Below are positions 23,905-31,063 of a stretch of 31,063 nucleotides of DNA, piece by piece. The stretch is from Sutterella sp. Lineage in GTDB: Bacteria; Pseudomonadota; Gammaproteobacteria; Burkholderiales; Burkholderiaceae_F. The stretch is from the NCBI GenBank assembly GCA_020025915.1, contig JAHHRH010000016.1:1-31063 (forward strand), in the 5' to 3' direction. The first letter of the stretch is position 1, and each line of letters starts with the position of its first letter. The notes beneath the pieces are model-generated. The model worked only from the letters and a program-made list of their open reading frames with translations. It did not search any database and was not told the DNA's origin. Position numbers and translations under genes: made by a program.

Positions 23905-24642
23905 CTAGCCTTGAGTGGATTGACAAGCTGACGCGTAATCTCGCGGACCAAAAATCGCGCGACCCACACGCACCATGGTGCTTCCTTCAAGCACCGCCTC
24001 CTTCATATCTGCACTCATCCCCATCGATAACGTATCCATGTCGGGATAGGTCTTTTGTAATTTTTCAAAGAGGGCACGTAACTTAGCGAGGGATTGACGA
24101 CGTGCTTCAGAGGTTTCTTGAGGTGCAGGAATCGCCATGAGACCACGAAGTTTCAGTTGCGGCAAATGAGCCACTTCAGCCGCAAAGGCTTCGACTTCGT
24201 CGAGCGACACCCCTGACTTCGTGCTTTCGCCATCGACATTCACTTCGATCAAGATATTAAGAAGTGGCATCGTCATGGGGCGTTGCACGGATAAACGTCC
24301 AGCGATACGCAATCGATCGACCGATTGAACCCAATCAAAATGCTCAGCCACTGCTCTGGTTTTATTGGCTTGCAAGGGGCCGATAAAGTGCCATTCACCC
24401 GGATCCTCGGGATGCGCTTCTTTAAAAGCTTGGATCTTTTCAATCCCTTCTTGAACATAATTCTCACCAAAGGCACGTTGCCCACATGCATACGCCAATT
24501 CACAAGCCTCAACCGAAAAAGTTTTACCGACAGCAATGAGCGTGACCGATCCCAGTTCGCGTCCCGCATCCACTTCCGCTTGGCGTAAAGTCGCAACCAC
24601 ACTCGACAAACGTTCAGGTAACCCTGGCTTTAATTCACTCAT
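23905..24642 (-). CDS. yggS: YggS-family PLP homeostasis protein
   Basis: Pyridoxal-phosphate-binding protein (PLPBP/YggS/PROSC) that buffers PLP and has no known catalysis; 245 aa, a single TIM-barrel. SVTLIAVGKTFS carries the PLP lysine, followed by FGENYVQEGIEKI, WHFIGPLQANKTR, VQSVDRLRIA, VNVDGESTKSGV, LRGLMAIPAP and LSMGMSADMKEAVLEGSTMVRVGRAIFG, all signature blocks. Two adjacent ATGs (24645 and 24642) follow AGAGGA; the second has better spacing. An upstream in-frame extension to 24690 looks unrelated to the family. A perfect FNR-type box lies about 90 bases upstream of the start. The ugpB operon follows downstream. Confidence 0.93.
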   Translation of the reverse strand: MSELKPGLPERLSSVVATLRQAEVDAGRELGSVTLIAVGKTFSVEACELAYACGQRAFGENYVQEGIEKIQAFKEAHPEDPGEWHFIGPLQANKTRAVAEHFDWVQSVDRLRIAGRLSVQRPMTMPLLNILIEVNVDGESTKSGVSLDEVEAFAAEVAHLPQLKLRGLMAIPAPQETSEARRQSLAKLRALFEKLQKTYPDMDTLSMGMSADMKEAVLEGSTMVRVGRAIFGPRDYASACQSTQG

Positions 24643-24731
24643 CATGATTCCTCTTACTTCGGATGGCACTACGTTAACCATCCACACCACAGTTTAGCAA
24701 GCTCGCCGCAATGAGAGATTTTTCGCTTTTC

Positions 24732-24745
24732 TTGATTTCAATCAA
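24732..24745. promoter_or_regulatory. FNR/ANR-type box
   Basis: TTGATTTCAATCAA matches the TTGAT-N4-ATCAA recognition sequence of the oxygen-sensing regulator FNR exactly and is a complete dyad. It lies about 90 bases upstream of yggS (minus) and about 350 bases upstream of imuA (plus). A TAAACT on the minus strand (24696-24691) could be the -10 of yggS. The spacing to it is not a classical activator position, so repression or control of another start is possible. Confidence 0.45.
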
Positions 24746-25094
24746 ACAGTAAGCTGTCATCAAAATCGACCTTTGATCCTTTACTTACAACTATAGGATC
24801 ACGCAAAATTTACTCTCAAATTCCATCAACAGCAATAACGACTTGATATTTAATAGCTTTTCATTCCAATTGAAAATAAGAGATCAATAAACACCGTTCT
24901 AGAAAATCATCACTATAACCGTACAACAATCAAGTTTCTACACTGAAATACAGTCGTTTCAAAGAAAAGCAACTCATAAAAGATCAGCGCTCAGGATCAA
25001 GTTTCCATCTCAAAATTCAAGAATTGTCTACACTCAACCTCAAGACGACATCCATCGTTTGGAGTGATTTTAATTTTTTGAGTGAGGTTTCTGT
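24746..25094. other. AT-rich intergenic region before imuA
   Basis: About 350 AT-rich bases with no credible coding frame on either strand. Two inverted repeats are visible: TGATCCT (24774-24780) with AGGATCA (24795-24801), and ACTG-AAATA-CAGT (24942-24954). Neither matches a LexA site (CTG-N10-CAG), which would be expected for an SOS-regulated imu operon. A GTGAGG ribosome site lies just before the imuA ATG. Confidence 0.5.
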
Positions 25095-25838
25095 ATGTCG
25101 CCCGTTCTTTCGTCCTTATCTGATTTTTTGTCATATACGGCTCGTTCTTGGTCTGAAAGCGAAGCCCCACGTTCGATACTACGTTCAAGCCAGCTACCTT
25201 TAATTGACGAAGTGACGGGGGGCGGCTTTCCACTTCAGGCAACGACGGAAATTTTCACGAACCAAACGGGTTACGGTGAAATCAAACTCTTGCTTCCGAC
25301 ATTGGCTACGTTTGAACACGTCACCTGGATTCTCAATCCTGCTAACAACATCGAACCCTATGGCCCAGCTTTTTCGGATGCTGGTTTGGATCTTAATCGC
25401 CAACTCTTTGTTGTGCCTCCTACAGCTGATGACGCTTTTTGGGCAGCAGAACAAGCGGCCTTAAGTGGCGAAACGCAAGCTGTCGTCGTCTGGTTACATG
25501 GCTTACAAAAAACGCGCGAACATATCGTACTACCTCGCCTCATGATGGCTGCGCAATCCACAGGCACGACACTCTTTCTATTACGTCCCATGAACGCCAT
25601 TTGTCTACCCTCCGCTGCGCCATTACGTCTACAACTCACACCAGCTCCCATGGGTAAAACATCAATTCGCGCCATTCAACGTGGCACGTTCTTCAATACG
25701 AGCCGATGCGTTGAGGTCGCACTTGCCGACCTTGATATCAAACCGAATCCCATTCGAGCATCCCTGACACAACAGCTTTCGTTAGACCTATTTTCGTTAC
25801 CCACGCCTGCCATGGCGTTTGGCTCACATCAGGCTTAA
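25095..25838 (+). CDS. imuA: ImuA-like translesion synthesis protein
   Basis: RecA-like accessory protein of the damage-induced mutagenesis cassette, 247 aa. IDEVTGGGFPLQATTEIFTNQTGYGEIKLLLPTLA corresponds to the family's LPGGGLPxGxLTEL-GxGxLxLLLPAL block; the Walker A loop is degenerate, as usual in ImuA. ITWILNPANNIEPYGPAFSDAGLDLNRQLFVVPPTADDAFWAAEQAALSG-type segments follow and QAVVVWL occupies the Walker B position. C-terminal LRLQLTPAP and RGTFFNTSRCVEVAL match the tail. GTGAGG precedes the ATG. It starts a two-gene unit with imuB. Confidence 0.82.
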   Translation: MSPVLSSLSDFLSYTARSWSESEAPRSILRSSQLPLIDEVTGGGFPLQATTEIFTNQTGYGEIKLLLPTLATFEHVTWILNPANNIEPYGPAFSDAGLDLNRQLFVVPPTADDAFWAAEQAALSGETQAVVVWLHGLQKTREHIVLPRLMMAAQSTGTTLFLLRPMNAICLPSAAPLRLQLTPAPMGKTSIRAIQRGTFFNTSRCVEVALADLDIKPNPIRASLTQQLSLDLFSLPTPAMAFGSHQA

Positions 25839-25864
25839 CACACTGTTGCACCAAAGGTTTCGTT

Positions 25865-27181
25865 ATGATTCAGTCCATCCTTGCACTTTACCTCTCTCAT
25901 GTTGAAGCCTCGCTAGCTTTTAACGATGACACGATTGCTGGTGTGGTTTTAGACGAAAACCGTGTCGTGAGTCTCACGTCACGCGCCCAAGCCCAAGGGG
26001 TCACCCTCGGGATGGATCGTCGAACAGCACAAGCTTTCGTCAACGACCTCAAATGTATCTCGTCGAATCCTGAGGATGTCCTGGCTTGGATTGATCGTTT
26101 AACACACTTCGTACCTCATAGCTCAGCACCACTTCATATCGTCTTTAATCCGTTAGAGACTGATAGTCTTTTAATCACGATGCCGTGGCAGGATGATCTT
26201 GCTTCTGCCGTCGCAACCCTGGGTGCCATGTCGCCCGATCATCTGCATCTAGGTATAGGCGAATCCGAACGGGTAGCCTTTGTGAGCGCGTTGACACAAA
26301 ACGCGCACCTGACCGAATCGACACTTCGCTCAACGCCCGTCAAAACCTGTCTACCTTCTGAAAAAGTCCCTGAACCCCTTACGTTGGGCGACCTGATGCG
26401 TGGGAGCCAATACGACGCGCCAGCCATCCAAAATTTACGCGCTACGCTTTTAGGCGATTGGGACGACGACGAATGGATCGATACATCCAAAGATTTGGTG
26501 CTCACCTGGACCTTGAATAAAACCTACACGTCGTATAGTCAGATCAGAACCCTTTTTAAGGAATTAGCCCAAAGCGTCTCCCTCTGGATGCATCAACACC
26601 ATAAAACCTGTTTAGGTCTCACGGTGACCCTTCAAGACGCAACTGAGAATAAAGCTTTTAAACTCGACCTCACTGACGCGACGCATGATTCGATTTTAAA
26701 GGTCGCGCTTGATGCGCTTTCGCACCAGACATTTGAAAAGAGCCTTCAAGCCATCAAGGTTGAACACACACATGCGGTACTACCGCCACAACATCCAGCT
26801 CCTGGTTCGCTTGCGGCGAAGTTACAATCACGATTTGGCGATAAGCGTGTCTTTATGCTCTCTCACCACGAGAGCCCCTTACCGGAAACCTCGTCCCATC
26901 GCGATCCGGTGCCACATACTCACACAGTGTCACCGTTGCTGGTGCGCGACGCGATCGAACCAGCGCGTCCGATCTTTTTATTAAAGGCACCCATTGCCTT
27001 ACATACGCAACACGGCGAACTCTATTGGGAAGGCGCTCCGATCGTCGGGCTCACCCACCCCACCCAATATCGCGACCACGGTACCATTCGAGACTACTGT
27101 GTCGCTCATGCGAGTGACGGTCGACGTTTGTGGGTATACCGCCAACGTGACGATTGGTTTCTGCACGGCCTTTTCGCCTAA
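25865..27181 (+). CDS. imuB: ImuB-like Y-family polymerase homologue
   Basis: Catalytically inactive Y-family polymerase relative that links ImuA, the beta clamp and DnaE2 in mutagenic repair. It is 438 aa, shorter than many ImuB proteins. The N-terminus (LALYLSHVEASLAF) lacks the metal-binding acidic residues of active Y polymerases, and TSRAQAQGVTLGMDRRTAQAFV is the conserved A-x-A-x-G-(L/V)-x-x-GM segment. The LFGG-like motif is not evident. The C-terminus is the best match: YWEGAPIVGLTHP, RDYCVAHASDGRRLWVYRQRDDWFLHGLFA. AAAGG lies seven bases before the ATG and the gap to imuA is 26 bases. No dnaE2 (imuC) follows. Confidence 0.8.
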   Translation: MIQSILALYLSHVEASLAFNDDTIAGVVLDENRVVSLTSRAQAQGVTLGMDRRTAQAFVNDLKCISSNPEDVLAWIDRLTHFVPHSSAPLHIVFNPLETDSLLITMPWQDDLASAVATLGAMSPDHLHLGIGESERVAFVSALTQNAHLTESTLRSTPVKTCLPSEKVPEPLTLGDLMRGSQYDAPAIQNLRATLLGDWDDDEWIDTSKDLVLTWTLNKTYTSYSQIRTLFKELAQSVSLWMHQHHKTCLGLTVTLQDATENKAFKLDLTDATHDSILKVALDALSHQTFEKSLQAIKVEHTHAVLPPQHPAPGSLAAKLQSRFGDKRVFMLSHHESPLPETSSHRDPVPHTHTVSPLLVRDAIEPARPIFLLKAPIALHTQHGELYWEGAPIVGLTHPTQYRDHGTIRDYCVAHASDGRRLWVYRQRDDWFLHGLFA

Positions 27182-27204
27182 AGCCGAAGAGTCACGCCTT
27201 TATA

Positions 27205-27858
27205 ATGGGCGAACTTCAATTTTTCGGATTTCATACCGTGAAAGAACGCATTTTGCTTCATAGTTGCTGTGCGCCCTGCTCTTCAGCCATCTTGGAATGG
27301 CTCTTACAAAACAACTACGCACCGCACGTCTTTTATTTCAACCCTAACATCTATCCTGAAGAGGAATATCGCGTTCGCAAAAACGAATGCATTCGTTACT
27401 GTGACGAACTTGGTGTGCCTTTTACTGATGGAGATTGGTCACACGACCTATGGCGTCTCGCGATCAAAGGGCATGAAAACGATCCCGAACGCGGTGGTCG
27501 TTGCCGCTTGTGCTTTGGTGTACGCATGCGAGCGACCGCACAGATGGCTCAGCATCTTGGCATTGAACGCTTTACGACCACCTTGGCGGGTAGTCGTTGG
27601 AAGCGCTTAGATCAAATTCGCGAAGCTGCGCTTGAAGCAGCTGCCATGTACCCTGGCACAATGTATTGGGATCAAAACTGGCGTAAAGGGGGACTCCAAG
27701 AACGTCGTGGCGAAATTCTTCGCGAAAAAGGCTTTTATAACCAGCTTTGGTGTGGATGTGAATTCTCTATGGGTCACCTCAGGGATCGAGATCCTTCTGA
27801 ATTACCTGCGCACATGGCACCCTATCTTGAAGAGCTTGGTTTGATCAAGAAACCATAA
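27205..27858 (+). CDS. queH: Epoxyqueuosine reductase QueH
   Basis: Reduces epoxyqueuosine to queuosine at tRNA position 34; iron-sulfur enzyme unrelated to QueG. It is 217 aa from this start. LLHSCCAPCSS (Cys21, 22, 25), YFNPNIYPEEEYRVRKNE, GGRCRLCFGVRMRATA, FTTTLAGSRWK and the C-terminal LWCGCEFSM contain the conserved cysteines and DUF208/QueH signature. The start is uncertain: ATG 27205 has only a weak ribosome site, and GTG 27239, giving 206 aa and beginning VKERILLHSCC, fits the family length equally well. It follows imuB by 23 bases and ends at a strong terminator. Confidence 0.92.
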   Translation: MGELQFFGFHTVKERILLHSCCAPCSSAILEWLLQNNYAPHVFYFNPNIYPEEEYRVRKNECIRYCDELGVPFTDGDWSHDLWRLAIKGHENDPERGGRCRLCFGVRMRATAQMAQHLGIERFTTTLAGSRWKRLDQIREAALEAAAMYPGTMYWDQNWRKGGLQERRGEILREKGFYNQLWCGCEFSMGHLRDRDPSELPAHMAPYLEELGLIKKP

Positions 27859-27876
27859 TCACGTGCCCCGCACTAC

Positions 27877-27917
27877 AAAAGGCGACTTTCTCGATCGAGA
27901 CGGTCGCCTTTTTGATT
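27877..27917 (+). terminator. Terminator after queH
   Basis: AAAAGGCGAC (27877-27886) pairs with GTCGCCTTTT (27903-27912), followed by TTGATTTT. It lies 18 bases after the queH stop. Confidence 0.88.
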
Positions 27918-28015
27918 TTGGCGTGACGCTACTTCAACCGACAATTCATGGCACATCGTTGGCTTTTGAGCTAGAGCTATCTCTATTTTGATTCGAGATA
28001 AAACCCTGCTAACCT

Positions 28016-28044
28016 TTGCAATCTGTAGCCAATAGGCAGACAAT
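28016..28044 (+). promoter_or_regulatory. Candidate promoter of the DUF401 gene
   Basis: TTGCAA (28016-28021) and GACAAT (28039-28044) are 17 bases apart, each matching four of six consensus positions. The predicted start of transcription lies about 57 bases before the ATG. Confidence 0.35.
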
Positions 28045-28107
28045 GCAGTATTCCTTTGTCGATAGCATCGGTTGTCGACCCACAACAATTACCCTCGCCT
28101 CGTTTTT

Positions 28108-29331
28108 ATGAATGTCTTTTTATTGATCGCGGCAGCTATTGTGCTGATCGTTGTCTTATTACGTTTCAAATGCCCTATTGGTCCTGCGATTTTGTCGGGC
28201 GGTGCCTTACTTTGGGTATTTGTTGATCCTAGTCTACGTGCGCTCACAGAAGCGGGCACTTCCTTGTTTAGCATGTCTCGCACCTATGACTTGATCTTTG
28301 CTCTTTACTTTGTGATGTGCCTTGAAATTCAACTCCGTAAATCAGGCACATTGCGTGGCATGGTTGAAGCACTCAATCGATTCTTCTCTTCTACGAAAGT
28401 CGTGATTGCTAGCATGCCAGCCTTTTTAGGCTTACTGCCTTCTGTGGGTGGTGCACGTTTTTCTGCACCGATCGTGGATACTGCTTGCCAAGGCATGACG
28501 ATCTCCCGCGAAAGCAAGGCTGCCATCAACTTCTGGTTTCGCCACGTGTGCGAGTTCGCGAGTCCCATTATTCCTGGGATGATTTTGGGGTGCGCAATTG
28601 CACACATTAGCGTTGCTGACTTGGTGGTTCACCTCTTCTGGATGTCGATCGTCGCCTTTGCTGCGGGTTGGCTTGTAATGATTCGCCCGCTTAAATTTGA
28701 AGAAAAGCGCGCTAAAGCCGAGACTACTCCAGAAGAACGTCGTCAAGACATGATCAATATTGCATTGGCCATCGCGCCCGTGCTCGTCAGTGTCTTTTTG
28801 ATGATGGCCTTTAATTTGTCAGCCGCCATTGCGATGGGGGTCGTGGTTGTCGCTCTGATACCCGTCCTTGCCATGATGAAACGCGGTGTGAGCATCAAAG
28901 ATGTTTTTGTCGGTGCTTTTGACTGGCGTCTCATCCTGAATATCAGTTGCATCCTCTACTTCATTCAATTGCTCGATAGCACGGGGATCTTGCATCAAAT
29001 CATTACTGCCTTTGAAGGCACGACCTTACCAGTCCCAGTCATCATTGCCGCCACGAGTTTTGTGATTGGCTTTCTCACCGGCATGAGTCAAGGTCACGTC
29101 GCGATTGTGATGCCAATTGTCGCTGGGTTAATGCCTGGCTCCTTAGAGTTGGCTGGCGTTGCCATGGTCTTCGGGGTTGCCGGTCAGATGATCACCCCCA
29201 CGCACGTTTGCTTGACGATCACGATTGATTACTTTAAGTCTGACTTCTTTAAGACACTCAAACCAGTGTTATTATCTGAAGGCCTCGTACTGATCACCTT
29301 CTCGTTGTGGACGTGGCTCACTTGGAATTAA
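28108..29331 (+). CDS. DUF401 family membrane protein
   Basis: Inner-membrane protein of 407 aa with about ten hydrophobic segments, of the DUF401 family, related in layout to ion and organic-acid permeases. Recognisable blocks are LLRFKCPIGPAILSGGALLWVF, MPAFLGLLPSVGGARFSAPIVD, INFWFRHVCEFASPIIPGMILG and FLTGMSQGHVAIVMPIVAGLMPG, ending with MITPTHVCLTITIDYFKSDFFKTLKPVL. The two halves share the G-x-x-P-x-x-G/S re-entrant pattern expected for an inverted repeat transporter. No substrate is established for the family. The start is uncertain: ATG 28108 begins the family-like sequence but has a poor ribosome site; TTG 28072 is in frame. It is monocistronic with its own terminator. Confidence 0.85.
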   Translation: MNVFLLIAAAIVLIVVLLRFKCPIGPAILSGGALLWVFVDPSLRALTEAGTSLFSMSRTYDLIFALYFVMCLEIQLRKSGTLRGMVEALNRFFSSTKVVIASMPAFLGLLPSVGGARFSAPIVDTACQGMTISRESKAAINFWFRHVCEFASPIIPGMILGCAIAHISVADLVVHLFWMSIVAFAAGWLVMIRPLKFEEKRAKAETTPEERRQDMINIALAIAPVLVSVFLMMAFNLSAAIAMGVVVVALIPVLAMMKRGVSIKDVFVGAFDWRLILNISCILYFIQLLDSTGILHQIITAFEGTTLPVPVIIAATSFVIGFLTGMSQGHVAIVMPIVAGLMPGSLELAGVAMVFGVAGQMITPTHVCLTITIDYFKSDFFKTLKPVLLSEGLVLITFSLWTWLTWN

Positions 29332-29348
29332 CGGTTCCCTATGAGATC

Positions 29349-29387
29349 CAAAGGTCGGAAAAGTTTGCTTTTTCCGGCCTTTTTCTT
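29349..29387 (+). terminator. Terminator after the DUF401 gene
   Basis: AAAGG-CGGAAAA (from 29350) pairs with TTTTCCG-CCTTT around a GTTTGC loop, followed by TTTTTCTTT. It lies about 20 bases after the stop codon. Confidence 0.82.
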
Positions 29388-29469
29388 TAGCTAGCGCCAT
29401 TTTGTCCCTCGCGCCTTCAGGTTATGAACAGCAAAGCGAGTAAAATAAAATCTTTGACTCTCTTTCCTA

Positions 29470-29502
29470 CTGGGCAAAAGAATCCCTATCTTAGTTGCCC
29501 AG
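29470..29502 (+). promoter_or_regulatory. Inverted repeat upstream of gltX
   Basis: CTGGGCA (29470-29476) and TGCCCAG (29496-29502) are perfect inverted arms 19 bases apart. TTGAAA (29521-29526) and TTTATT (29544-29549), 17 bases apart, could be the gltX promoter, which would place the repeat just upstream of -35 as a regulator site. Confidence 0.3.
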
Positions 29503-29567
29503 GCTTCTGCTTTTGGCGTCTTGAAACCCAATCGAGAAGTTTTTTTATTGAAGTTGATTGTTAACCA

Positions 29568-30959
29568 ATGAAGACGATTCGCACGCGTATTGCACCGAGC
29601 CCCACGGGCATGATGCACCTTGGCACGGCCCGTACGGCCATTTATTGCTGGGCTGTTGCTCGCCATTTCGGCGGGAAGTTCTTGCTTCGCATCGAAGATA
29701 CCGACCAGGTTCGTTCCACGCAGGAAGCTGTTCAGGTCATTCTTGACGGCATGAAGTGGCTCAACCTCGACTATGACGAAGGCCCCATTTATCAGATGGA
29801 CCGTCTTGATCGCTATCGTGAAATCGTTGACCAGATGTTGGCCGACGGTCGCGCCTACTATTGCTATGCCACGCCTGAAGAACTTGACGCCATGCGTGAA
29901 GAACAGAAGGCCAAGGGTCTCAAGCCCCGCTATGACGGTCGTTGGCGTCCTGAAAACTGCGTCGGCAAGCCCATCCCTGAAGGTGTGAAGCCAGTCATTC
30001 GTTTCCGCAATCCAGACGAAGGCGCTGTCTCTTGGAATGACGCTGTCTACGGTACGATCACTGTGAGCAACAGCGAACTCGACGACTTGATCATCATGCG
30101 TAACGGCATCCCCACCTACAACTTCGCTGTGGTTGTGGACGACTGGGATATGGAAGTTAGCCACGTGATCCGTGGTGCTGACCACATCAACAATACCCCG
30201 CGTCAGATCAACATCTATCGCGCCTTGGGTGCTGAAGTCCCAGTCTTTGCTCACTTGCCGCTCATCAACGGTCAGGACGGCCAGAAGCTCTCCAAGCGTC
30301 ACGGCACGGTTTCTGTCCTCGAATACGAACGTCAGGGCTACCTCCCCGAAGCCATCTTCAACTACCTCGCTCGCTTGGGCTGGGGTCATGGCAACATGGA
30401 AAAGTTCTCTCGTGATGAACTCGCTAAGGTCTTTGAACTCGCTGACTGCTCTCGCGCCGCTGCCCGTATTGACTGGAAGAAGCTTGATTGGCTCAACCAG
30501 CAGTACATGAAGGAGGCTGACAATGCTCGCTTGGCCGATCTCACCAAGGCTCGTATTGAAGCCCGTGGTGGTGACGTTGAACACGGCCCCGATCTTGCTA
30601 CCGTATGCGACCTCTTGAAGTCTCGCTCTGGTACGCTCGAAAAGTTGGCCGACAACGCCCTCTTCTTCTATGTTGAACCGAAGGTCGACGCCGAAGAAGC
30701 TGCCAAGGTACTGGCCGAAGGTGGTCGTGAAGCCCTTAAGCTCTTTGGCGAAAAACTCGCTGCTGTGACCGACATGACGCCTGAAAATGTCTACGGTTGC
30801 ATCCAGGCTGTGATGGAAGAACAAGGTATCGCGATGAAGGTCCTTGCCAATCCGTTGCGTGTTTGCGTGTGCGCTGCTGAACGTACGCCGCAGATCGACA
30901 AGACGCTTTGCTTGATCGGTAAGGACGAAGTCCTCGCTCGTATCGCTCGCGTCGAATAA
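29568..30959 (+). CDS. gltX: Glutamyl-tRNA synthetase
   Basis: Charges tRNA-Glu with glutamate and also supplies Glu-tRNA for tetrapyrrole synthesis. It is 463 aa, standard length. The HIGH motif lies in APSPTGMMHLGTART (residues 9-23), RIEDTDQ follows, and the KMSKS equivalent is KLSKRHG from residue 240. YNFAVVVDDWDMEVSHVIRGADHINNTPRQI is the GluRS active-site block. Codon use is strongly biased, like leuS. No convincing Shine-Dalgarno sequence precedes the ATG (TTGATTGTTAACCA), which is unusual for such a gene. Whether the protein discriminates tRNA-Gln cannot be judged here. A strong terminator follows 22 bases after the stop. Confidence 0.97.
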   Translation: MKTIRTRIAPSPTGMMHLGTARTAIYCWAVARHFGGKFLLRIEDTDQVRSTQEAVQVILDGMKWLNLDYDEGPIYQMDRLDRYREIVDQMLADGRAYYCYATPEELDAMREEQKAKGLKPRYDGRWRPENCVGKPIPEGVKPVIRFRNPDEGAVSWNDAVYGTITVSNSELDDLIIMRNGIPTYNFAVVVDDWDMEVSHVIRGADHINNTPRQINIYRALGAEVPVFAHLPLINGQDGQKLSKRHGTVSVLEYERQGYLPEAIFNYLARLGWGHGNMEKFSRDELAKVFELADCSRAAARIDWKKLDWLNQQYMKEADNARLADLTKARIEARGGDVEHGPDLATVCDLLKSRSGTLEKLADNALFFYVEPKVDAEEAAKVLAEGGREALKLFGEKLAAVTDMTPENVYGCIQAVMEEQGIAMKVLANPLRVCVCAAERTPQIDKTLCLIGKDEVLARIARVE

Positions 30960-30980
30960 CGCGTTAATGTAAAACCTTCG

Positions 30981-31017
30981 AAGGGATTCGCGAACACCAC
31001 GCGGATCCCTTTTTTTG
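30981..31017 (+). terminator. Terminator after gltX
   Basis: AAGGGAT-CGCG pairs with CGCG-ATCCCTT around AACACCA, followed by seven T (31010-31016). It is the likely landing site of the adjacent group II intron. Confidence 0.88.
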
Positions 31018-31063
31018 GTGCGCCCAGCGGCGCACGTGTGTTTATGTGGTGAAAGTCCACTGA
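31018..31063 (+). mobile_element. 5' end of a group II intron (cut by window edge)
   Basis: GTGCGCCCAGC directly follows the T tract of the gltX terminator. Bacterial group II introns begin GTGYG, many with GTGCGCC-CAGC-type first stems. GTGCGCC and GGCGCAC pair here (31018-31036), and GTGG-TGAAAGT-CCAC (31045-31060) matches the GGTGAAAGTCC-type segment of domain I. Insertion immediately behind an intrinsic terminator is the habit of class C introns. The reverse transcriptase frame and domains V-VI would lie outside the window. The class cannot be confirmed from 46 bases. Confidence 0.58.

Noticed and set aside
24942..24954. ACTG-AAATA-CAGT as a LexA operator for imuAB
   Set aside because: The spacing between CTG and CAG is five bases, whereas the proteobacterial LexA box needs ten. 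Kept only as a possible unknown dyad.
24997..25242. 81-codon minus-strand ORF across the imuA start
   Set aside because: Overlaps imuA and has no ribosome site or family similarity.
29391..30824. 477-codon open frame on the strand opposite gltX
   Set aside because: It is antisense to a complete, well-conserved gltX. Its long openness follows from the biased codon use of gltX. It has no family motifs and no promoter or ribosome site was seen.
1..31063. CRISPR arrays, rRNA genes or intact insertion sequences
   Set aside because: No regularly spaced repeats, rRNA segments or transposase frames with terminal repeats were seen on either strand.

Overview
The window looks like a chromosomal segment of a betaproteobacterium. 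The best guess is a gut-associated, low-oxygen member of Burkholderiales such as the Sutterellaceae. This rests on the gene order leuS-lptE-holA-(mod)-proA and rpsP-rimM-trmD-rplS, an imuA-imuB pair, queH, DUF401 and etfBA genes, and roughly balanced GC. The family assignment is inference, since there is no rRNA in the window.

Layout. Positions 1-945 are AT-rich and look empty to an ORF finder. Read across frames, they hold the decayed 3' end of a RloA/AbiLi-like AAA ATPase followed by a broken RloB/AbiLii-like gene, a dead phage-defence pair. It abuts the 3' end of tRNA-Arg(CCU), a typical island integration point. Next is uvrD (minus), divergent from leuS-lptE-holA (plus). A modC-modA-modB-like transporter block separates holA from proA, and an rlmL-like methyltransferase follows. 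From about 13.0 to 24.6 kb nearly everything is on the minus strand: the rpsP-rimM-trmD-rplS operon, etfB-etfA, a YqaA-family gene with a sodium:solute symporter, the ugpBAEC glycerol-3-phosphate importer, and the PLP homeostasis gene yggS. From 25.1 kb the plus strand carries imuA-imuB, queH, a DUF401 membrane protein and gltX. The last 46 bases look like the 5' end of a group II intron placed directly behind the gltX terminator.

Most of the window is housekeeping: translation (leuS, gltX, rpsP, rplS, tRNA modification), DNA replication and repair (holA, uvrD, imuAB), LPS export (lptE), proline synthesis and nutrient uptake. The unusual material lies between genes: the decayed defence genes, a multi-stem RNA element with competing pairings between rpsP and rimM, nested hairpins in the ugpB leader, a palindrome over the modC start, a perfect FNR-type box beside yggS, and the intron end at the right edge. 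No CRISPR array, intact insertion sequence or rRNA was seen.
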